NCBI GenBank assembly: GCA_946887385.1
Contig: CAMPKU010000144.1
Location: 1 to 11,291 of the forward strand
DNA length: 11,291 bases
Direction of reading: 5' to 3'
From: an uncultured Gammaproteobacteria bacterium
GTDB lineage: Bacteria > Pseudomonadota > Gammaproteobacteria > Rariloculales > Rariloculaceae
This document shows, one piece after another, positions 7,389-11,291 of the stretch (positions are counted from its first letter, which is position 1; the number at the start of each line of letters is the position of its first letter). The position numbers and the translations under genes were made by a program. A model generated the notes under the pieces. The model saw only the letters and a program-made list of their open reading frames with translations. It had not been told where the DNA came from and did no database searches.

Positions 7389-7985
7389 TCAGCGATTGCG
7401 TTCGCTCTGCTGCTGCGCCTGGGCCGCGCTGATCGCGCTCTTCACGTGCTGCGTTTCCTCGGGCGGCGGCAGCACGGCCGGTAGGCCGAGCGAATCGAGC
7501 CACAACTCGCGGCAGTAGCCGCGGCTGTGATAGAGGTGCTCGTCCTCTTCTTCCTCGACGATCTCGCAGGCTTCCTCGAGCGCTTGCTTCTGCGCGCCTT
7601 TGAGCTCGGCCGCGCACTTCGTCAACAGCTCCCAATCCAGGTGGTCCTTGGTTTCGGCCAGCACCACACACTCGCAGGCGAGAATCTGCGCGGCGTTCGG
7701 ATTGCCCACGCCTTGCGCTTGCTGCATGGCGGCCACCAGCGACGCGCCGAGCGCGGCGACGATTTCGCGGCCGGGCGTGGGCTGCTCGGGGTCGATCTCG
7801 AGCTTTTGCAATACGCGCTCCAAAATCCGCACGTGATTGCGTGTCTGCTCGAGATACTTCTGCCACTCCCGCTTCAGATCCGGCGCGATCGCGCACTCTA
7901 CGGCGGTCTCGTAGACCTTAACCCCGCCGCGCTCGTGCTCGAGCGACTGAAGCAAGAGCTCCTGAAATTGCTGTTTATCGAGCAT
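7389..7985 (-). CDS. Ferritin-like four-helix protein (unnamed family)
   Basis: 198 residues, mostly helical, soluble. Acidic and histidine residues recur at places expected for a ferritin-like metal-binding bundle: SLEHERGG (Glu16, His17, Glu18), LEQTRNH (Glu46, His51), CECVVLAETKDH (Glu105, Glu111, His115) and EEEEDEHLYH (Glu147, His150, His153). The likely family is the ferritin/rubrerythrin superfamily; I do not recognise a gene symbol and cannot say whether a di-iron site is complete. The C-terminus GLPAVLPPPEE followed by a polar Gln/Ala tail looks flexible. The start ATG has a good GGGAGA ribosome site (7991-7996) 5 bases upstream. It is the first gene of the minus-strand run, 44 bases before the MCP gene, so it may be co-transcribed and could be a redox, oxygen or metal-responsive partner of that sensorless receptor (inference), or simply a stress protein by chance next to it. 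Confidence 0.75.
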   Translation of the reverse strand: MLDKQQFQELLLQSLEHERGGVKVYETAVECAIAPDLKREWQKYLEQTRNHVRILERVLQKLEIDPEQPTPGREIVAALGASLVAAMQQAQGVGNPNAAQILACECVVLAETKDHLDWELLTKCAAELKGAQKQALEEACEIVEEEEDEHLYHSRGYCRELWLDSLGLPAVLPPPEETQHVKSAISAAQAQQQSERNR

Positions 7986-8009
7986 TACGTTCTCCCTTTG
8001 CAGAAATCA

Positions 8010-8039
8010 GCCACTCGGCCGCCGAAGCGGCCGAGTGGC
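8010..8039 (-). repeat. Perfect 13-bp inverted repeat with tetraloop
   Basis: Arms 8010-8022 and 8027-8039 are exactly complementary around a 4-base loop. Read as minus-strand RNA the loop is UUCG closed by C-G, the exceptionally stable tetraloop. It sits 24 bases upstream of the ferritin-like ATG and 9 bases upstream of the GGGAGA ribosome site, so in that transcript it would be a 5'-leader hairpin. Neither side has a T-run, so an ordinary intrinsic terminator is not supported. An RNA-stability element, operator or a dispersed palindrome are alternatives. Confidence 0.8.
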
Positions 8040-8170
8040 CCTAAGCGGAAAGGCGTCGGTTCGACGAAGCAAACGTTCGCGTATCCGCACCCGGCCGGAT
8101 GCATAACGCGTGCCGCCTGCGGCCGGCGGAATGCATCTTGCAAGCGTGGCGGCGCAGGAGCACACCACAC

Positions 8171-8175
8171 GGAGG
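8171..8175 (+). promoter_or_regulatory. Strong ribosome binding site (GGAGG) of the SRPBCC gene
   Basis: GGAGG lies 8 bases before the ATG at 8184 and fixes that start. Confidence 0.75.
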
Positions 8176-8183
8176 ACGGAGAC

Positions 8184-8666
8184 ATGGAACGCATCGAGAA
8201 AATGGTCGAGGTCGATCTGCCCGTGCGTACGGTTTACAACCAGTGGACCCAGTTTGAGGAATTCCCACGCTTCATGGACGGCGTGAAGGAAGTGAAGCAG
8301 CTCGACGACACGCACGTGCGCTGGCACGCCGAAATCTTCGGCAAGGACAAGGAGTGGGATGCCGAGATCACGGAGCAAGTGCCGGATCAGAAGATCGGTT
8401 GGAAGAGCATCTCCGGCGATGCGCCGAACGCGGGTACGGTGCGCTTCGAGTCGATCGGCCCGGACCGCACGCTCGTTCGCTTGCTGCTGGCCTACGAGCC
8501 GCAGGGCGCCATGGAGAGCGCCGGCGACGCGCTGGGCTTGCTGAGCGGGCGCGTGGAGAAAAGCGTCGAGCAGTTCAAGCGCTACATCGAGAGCCGCGGC
8601 CGCGAAGACGGCGCCTGGCGCGGCCAGGTGCACGACAGCCGGCCGGAGCGAACGCCGCGGCACTGA
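8184..8666 (+). CDS. SRPBCC (START-like / cyclase-dehydrase type) family protein
   Basis: 160 residues, cytosolic, starting at an ATG with a strong GGAGG site. The pattern is that of the polyketide cyclase/dehydrase branch of the SRPBCC fold: a first strand ERIEKMVEVDLPVRTVYNQW, helix QFEEFPRFMDGVKEVKQLDD, strands HVRWHAEIFGKDKEWDAEITEQVPD and KIGWKS, VRFESIGPDRTLVRLLLAYEP, and a long C-terminal helix (SAGDALGLLSGRVEKSVEQFKRYIES). The last ~20 residues are charged and probably disordered. The fold makes a hydrophobic pocket for small ligands, but most bacterial members of this subgroup are uncharacterised and no catalytic residues can be named. It is divergent from the ferritin-like gene and upstream of the c-di-GMP gene. 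The gap of 98 bases to the next start contains one copy of an 18-bp repeat, so shared transcription is uncertain. Confidence 0.88.
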   Translation: MERIEKMVEVDLPVRTVYNQWTQFEEFPRFMDGVKEVKQLDDTHVRWHAEIFGKDKEWDAEITEQVPDQKIGWKSISGDAPNAGTVRFESIGPDRTLVRLLLAYEPQGAMESAGDALGLLSGRVEKSVEQFKRYIESRGREDGAWRGQVHDSRPERTPRH

Positions 8667-8684
8667 CGCCGGATCCCTCTAATT
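8667..8684 (+). repeat. 18-bp intergenic repeat, copy 1
   Basis: CGCCGGATCCCTCTAATT begins directly after the SRPBCC stop codon and lies 80 bases before the ATG of the REC-GGDEF-EAL gene. It matches the copy at 10520-10537 in 17 of 18 bases (T versus G at position 14). Function unknown: a shared promoter or regulator site, or remnant of a dispersed repeat. Confidence 0.6.
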
Positions 8685-8764
8685 GTGATGAGTGCACTTG
8701 GCTGACGGAGGCATTCCGGTAGCTTTTCGCGGACCGCCGACAGGTGAGGGACGGCCGGTACCGC

Positions 8765-10501
8765 ATGAAGATCCTGCTCGTCGAAGACGATTCGGACGAC
8801 GCCGAGTTCTTGCGGCTATCGCTGCTTCGCCATAACGCGCGGGCGATCGACATAACGCGCGCCGGGACCGTGGGCGAGGCCGTGCAGGCGCTGCACAGCA
8901 CTCGATTCGACGTGGTGCTGCTCGACTTGCACTTGCCCGACGCCTCGGGCGTCGAGTGCGTGGATCGTCTGCAGCACGCCGACGCGCTCGTCCCCATCGT
9001 AGTGCTGAGCGGCCAGGGCGACGAGGACTACGCCGTGGAGATCTTGAACCGCGGCGTGCAGGACTACCTCGTGAAGTGGGAGGGCGACGGCCGCATCATC
9101 CTGCGCGCCATCCGCTATGCGATCGAGCGCAAGCGCACGGAAGTGAAGCTCAACTACCTCGCGCGCTACGACTCGCTCACCGGTATTCCCAATCGCCAGT
9201 ACCTGCGCGACCAGCTCGATCGCGCCACCGCGCGCGCCGACCGCGCGCAGCAGAACCTGGCGCTGCTGTTGCTCGATCTCGATCGGTTCAAGATGGTGAA
9301 CGACACCCTCGGCCACGAGCAGGGCGACGAGCTGCTGCGAGCCGTGGTGCAGCGCCTGCGCGGCAGCATTCGCGAAGGCGATCTGCTCGCGCGCCTCGGC
9401 GGCGACGAGTTCGCGGTGCTGCTCGAGAACGTGGAGGGGCCGCTCGAGCTCGAAGCCATCGCAGGCGGCATCGTCGGCCGCTTCCAGGAGCCGTTCCACC
9501 TGAGCGGCCGGCATGTAGCGGTTACGGCCAGCGTGGGTATCACGCTCTATCCCGTGGACAGTGCCGATCCCGTGGCGCTGCTCAACAACGCCGACATCGC
9601 CATGTATCAGGCGAAGGAGCAGGGGAGAAACACCTTCAAGTTCTTCACGCCGAGCATGCACGAGCAGATCCTGTCGTATCACAAGCTGCAAACGGACCTG
9701 AAAGCCGCGCTCGCCGAGCAGCAGTTCGAATTGGTCTATCAGCCGCAGTTCGGCCTCACGGACCATCGCGCGCACGCCGTGGAGGCGCTGCTGCGCTGGA
9801 ACCACCCGACGCGCGGCTTGGTTCGCCCCGACGAGTTCATCTCGGTGGCCGAGGAGAGCGGCTACATCATCCCGATGGGCCTGTGGGTGATCGCGCAAGT
9901 GTGCGAGCAGCTCAAGCGCTGGGAAAGCATGGGCGTGCCCGTGCCGCGCGTGGCCGTGAATGTCGCCGCCGTGCACTTCAGGCAACCGGGATTCCATGAC
10001 GAGGTGCGCCACGTGCTCGACCGGTACGGCATCAATCCCGATCTCATCGAGCTCGAGCTCACCGAGCGCTCGCTGATGGAGGACACCGAGATCACCCGCG
10101 ACTGCCTGTATGCCTTGAAGGACATCGGCGTGCGGCTGGCGATCGACGATTTCGGCACCGGCTATTCGTGCTTGAGCTACCTGCGACGCTTTCCCTTGGA
10201 CGTGCTCAAGATCGACCGCTCGTTCGTCTCGGACCTGGACACGAGCGAGGACGCGCAGGCGATCTGCGGCGCCATTCTCTCGATTGCGCACCGCCTATCG
10301 CTCGATGCCGTGGCCGAAGGCATCGAGTCGGAGCAGCAGCTGGCGTTCCTGACGAAGCAGGGCTGCCAGTTCGGCCAAGGCTTTTACTTCAGCCGGCCCG
10401 TGACGCCGCAAGAAATCGCCATGCTGATGGCGGACCGCGGTGCGCTCACCGCTCGGCATCGCCGCGTGGAGCAGCCGCCCATCGCCGCGAATGCAGGCTG
10501 A
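8765..10501 (+). CDS. Response regulator with GGDEF and EAL domains (c-di-GMP turnover)
   Basis: 578 residues in three domains. Receiver (1-~122): ILLVEDDSDD (Glu7, Asp8, Asp9), phospho-acceptor Asp54 (VVLLDLHLP), Ser82, Lys104 (YLVKWEG). GGDEF (~130-295): DSLTGIPNR, LLLDLDRFKMVNDTLGHEQGD, then intact GGDEF (212-216), preceded by an RxxD inhibitory-site motif (Arg203-Asp206) at the canonical distance. EAL (~310-560): VEALLRW (Glu340-Leu342), Asn399, ELTE (431-434), DDFGTGYS (461-468), KIDRSFV (482-488), EGIE (518-521) and QGFYFSRP. Every residue normally needed for diguanylate cyclase and phosphodiesterase activity is visible, so either or both may operate. ATG 8765 is chosen because MKILLVEDD is the usual receiver start; a GTG at 8744 would add seven residues, and the GAGGG (8746-8750) is rather far from the ATG. 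The kinase is not linked here; the nearby CheA is one candidate only. Confidence 0.95.
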   Translation: MKILLVEDDSDDAEFLRLSLLRHNARAIDITRAGTVGEAVQALHSTRFDVVLLDLHLPDASGVECVDRLQHADALVPIVVLSGQGDEDYAVEILNRGVQDYLVKWEGDGRIILRAIRYAIERKRTEVKLNYLARYDSLTGIPNRQYLRDQLDRATARADRAQQNLALLLLDLDRFKMVNDTLGHEQGDELLRAVVQRLRGSIREGDLLARLGGDEFAVLLENVEGPLELEAIAGGIVGRFQEPFHLSGRHVAVTASVGITLYPVDSADPVALLNNADIAMYQAKEQGRNTFKFFTPSMHEQILSYHKLQTDLKAALAEQQFELVYQPQFGLTDHRAHAVEALLRWNHPTRGLVRPDEFISVAEESGYIIPMGLWVIAQVCEQLKRWESMGVPVPRVAVNVAAVHFRQPGFHDEVRHVLDRYGINPDLIELELTERSLMEDTEITRDCLYALKDIGVRLAIDDFGTGYSCLSYLRRFPLDVLKIDRSFVSDLDTSEDAQAICGAILSIAHRLSLDAVAEGIESEQQLAFLTKQGCQFGQGFYFSRPVTPQEIAMLMADRGALTARHRRVEQPPIAANAG

Positions 10502-10519
10502 CGCGAGCGTCACCGCTCC

Positions 10520-10537
10520 CGCCGGATCCCTCGAATT
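10520..10537 (+). repeat. 18-bp intergenic repeat, copy 2
   Basis: CGCCGGATCCCTCGAATT lies 19 bases after the GGDEF-EAL stop and 38 bases before the ATG of the next small gene. It is 17/18 identical to the copy at 8667-8684, but the flanking bases differ, so it is not the edge of a longer duplication. I found no third copy on either strand of the window. Confidence 0.6.
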
Positions 10538-10575
10538 TTCAGGCTTACGTTGCCGCCGGCCGTGGAGCTGGCAGA

Positions 10576-10794
10576 ATGGTAGTCATGAACGACACTCGAC
10601 TCTTTGACATGCTCCGGGCGAAGTACCGCGATTTGTGGGATGCGCACCAACTCATCGCCGACCACAACGCCCGGTTAGTGAAGGCCGGCAAGCAGCCCTC
10701 AAACGAGCAGCTGATCAACGAGCAGCGCGCGGCAGAGGCCGTCGGTTTTGCGCGCGACGAGCTGCTCGCCGCCACGTCCGCCCGCGCTCGCTAG
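10576..10794 (+). CDS. Small uncharacterised protein (72 residues)
   Basis: I do not recognise this protein. It begins MVVMNDTRLFDMLRAKYRDLWDAH, is hydrophilic and predicted helical (DLWDAHQLIADHNARLVKAGKQ, EQLINEQRAAEAVGFARDEL), with no cysteines, signal peptide or membrane segment. The ATG at 10576 has GGAG (10564-10567) 8 bases upstream; a second ATG at 10585 gives a 69-residue form with a poorer site. Codon use (GC-rich third positions) matches its neighbours, supporting a real gene. It ends in TAG (10792-10794), and the same frame stays open after it to 11061 (see findings). A short helical dimer or small DNA- or protein-binding role is possible but unsupported. Confidence 0.6.
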   Translation: MVVMNDTRLFDMLRAKYRDLWDAHQLIADHNARLVKAGKQPSNEQLINEQRAAEAVGFARDELLAATSARAR

Positions 10795-10809
10795 GCCACC
10801 CTACGGCAC

Positions 10810-11061
10810 GTGTACTGGCGCGGTTGCCTGCCGCTGGCACCAATCGTGCATTGCCAGTACATGGGCACCGACACCACATTGGTGTACTTCGGAGCGGCCG
10901 TGCAGCTCGCCGGCTTGAACCGTTTCTATACGCGGCGCGTGCTGCAACGTTGTGAGCGAGGCGAGATCACCTTGCTCGACGCGGCGCAGCTACTCATGTC
11001 CGCCGCGCAGAGCGGCAACGCCAAGATTGAGTGCGTGGGCGTACGAACGATGAGCAAGTGA
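10810..11061 (+). CDS. Small uncharacterised ORF (83 residues from GTG, 66 from ATG)
   Basis: Not recognised. From the internal ATG at 10861 it reads MGTDTTLVYFGAAVQLAGLN, then RFYTRRVLQRCERGEITLLDAAQLLMSA and ends GVRTMSK; the GTG at 10810 would add 17 residues including two Cys. Third positions are mostly G/C, as in coding DNA here. Neither start has a visible ribosome binding site. A sigma-54-like sequence (10834-10850) and an inverted repeat (10811-10861) cover the possible 5' end, so the ATG start may be the true one, or the frame may be a continuation of the preceding small gene past its TAG. The next ORF starts on a GTGA overlapping its stop codon. Function unknown. Confidence 0.42.
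   Translation: MYWRGCLPLAPIVHCQYMGTDTTLVYFGAAVQLAGLNRFYTRRVLQRCERGEITLLDAAQLLMSAAQSGNAKIECVGVRTMSK
10811..10861 (+). repeat. Inverted repeat around the possible start of the small ORF
   Basis: TGTACTGGC (10811-10819) is complementary to GCCAGTACA (10853-10861), with a 33-base spacer that holds a smaller TGCC/GGCA dyad (10829-10839). In RNA the 3' arm would take in the first base of the ATG at 10861. There is no following T-run. It could be a long-stem RNA fold near a start site, or chance. Confidence 0.35.
10834..10850 (+). promoter_or_regulatory. Possible sigma-54 (RpoN) type promoter element
   Basis: CTGGCACCAATCGTGCA fits the -24/-12 consensus YTGGCACGrNNNTTGCW with GG and GC at the right spacing (10 bases between); two consensus positions are missed (G after TGGCAC and the first T of TTGC). 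A start about 12 bases after the -12 element would fall at about 10861, the ATG itself, which would leave no leader for that ORF. It could be chance in GC-rich DNA; no enhancer-binding regulator gene is nearby. Confidence 0.22.
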
Positions 11062-11195
11062 CGCGTTTGGCGCGGCCCGTTCTTGAGCGCGGCTTCGATC
11101 TGCCGGAAAGCGTCGGCGTGGATTTACTCGCCTTGATTCGCGCGCTTGCGCAGCTCGGCCGCAACGAGCAGCCGTTGAACCTGTTGCACCGTTAA
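11058..11195 (+). CDS. Very small possible ORF (45 residues) coupled to the preceding one
   Basis: GTG at 11058 overlaps the TGA of the previous ORF by 4 bases (GTGA). It encodes MTRLARPVLERGFDLPESVG and then VDLLALIRALAQLGRNEQPL and ends at TAA 11193-11195. Third-position GC is about 78 %, coding-like, but the ORF is short, unrecognised, and overlaps an opposite-strand open frame (11124-11291). At most one of the two is likely real. Confidence 0.25.
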   Translation: MTRLARPVLERGFDLPESVGVDLLALIRALAQLGRNEQPLNLLHR

Positions 11196-11291
11196 AGTTT
11201 GCGGCGTGTCCGCTTGCGCAGGCTCAGTGCGCCGAAAGTCGGGCCGCGGCGAAACCGTCTTGCGCGCTCGGCGTGCTGCGAGCTCGTCCGA
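11124..11291 (-). CDS. Possible C-terminal end of a leftward gene entering from the right edge
   Basis: The minus-strand frame is open from the right edge to TAA at 11126-11124 (55 codons). It reads SDELAARRARKTVSPRPDFR and, near the end, TPQTLTVQQVQRLLVAAEL then RKRANQGE. The last part would be an amphipathic helix. Third-position GC (about 69 %) is lower than in the surrounding genes, and in GC-rich DNA an open frame of this length is not strong evidence. It competes with the plus-strand ORF at 11058-11195. Confidence 0.25.
   Translation of the reverse strand, partial: SDELAARRARKTVSPRPDFRRTEPAQADTPQTLTVQQVQRLLVAAELRKRANQGE

Larger units (their letters stand above)
7986..8183. promoter_or_regulatory. 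Divergent intergenic region between the che run and the SRPBCC gene
   Basis: This 198-base stretch separates genes read in opposite directions and must hold promoters for the SRPBCC gene and probably for the ferritin-like/che run. Visible structure: a perfect 13-bp hairpin (8010-8039), an imperfect 12-bp palindrome centred on AACGTT (8069-8080), an inverted repeat GATGCAT/ATGCATC (8098-8104 and 8131-8137) enclosing a GC-rich dyad (8112-8129), and CTTGCAAG (8137-8144). I see no convincing -35/-10 pair on either strand. Confidence 0.6.

Noticed and set aside
8010..8039. Intrinsic terminator
   Set aside because: The stem is perfect but no T-run follows on either strand, and it lies at the 5' side of both flanking genes, not the 3' side.
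7527..8183. Extension of the SRPBCC gene upstream, giving a 379-residue protein
   Set aside because: The upstream part is antisense to the ferritin-like gene and runs through the divergent intergenic region; ATG 8184 has a strong GGAGG.
8816..10291. 491-codon minus-strand frame opposite the GGDEF-EAL gene
   Set aside because: His/Arg/Ala-rich antisense translation without motifs; the plus strand carries intact catalytic signatures.

Overview
The window is GC-rich (by eye about 65 %) with strong G/C preference at third codon positions. The gene content (Hpt-type CheA, CheB, CheR, multi-domain CheW, REC-GGDEF-EAL, SRPBCC and ferritin-like proteins) fits a motile or surface-sensing high-GC proteobacterium, most likely gamma- or betaproteobacterial. 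The sequence alone does not fix the taxon. There are no tRNA, rRNA, CRISPR, transposase or phage genes.

Left part (1-7985, minus strand): one tightly packed operon-like run read right to left. It starts with a ferritin-like four-helix protein, then a 635-residue soluble receptor with two complete MCP signalling tips, a 510-residue protein made of three CheW domains, CheB, a small HEAT-repeat protein, CheR, a single-domain CheY-like receiver, and the N-terminal third of CheA (Hpt domain with its phospho-histidine), which runs off the left edge. From the MCP on, neighbours overlap by 4-17 bases or are 5-7 bases apart, so they are probably translated together. The set covers sensing or scaffolding (MCP, CheW3), kinase (CheA), output (CheY), and adaptation (CheB, CheR). 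CheZ and CheD are not in the window. The unusual parts are the tandem-tip receptor with no membrane segment and no recognisable sensor domain, the CheW triplet whose middle copy has lost the NLRG motif, the HEAT protein between cheB and cheR, and the ferritin-like gene at the head.

Middle (7986-8183): a divergent intergenic region with a perfect 13-bp hairpin (UUCG loop in the minus-strand transcript) and further dyads, separating the che run from rightward genes.

Right part (8184-11291, mostly plus strand): an SRPBCC (START-like) protein, a response regulator with both diguanylate cyclase and c-di-GMP phosphodiesterase domains and all key residues visible, then a series of small unrecognised ORFs. 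A near-identical 18-bp sequence (17/18) follows both the SRPBCC gene and the GGDEF-EAL gene. The last 230 bases hold two competing weak ORFs on opposite strands.
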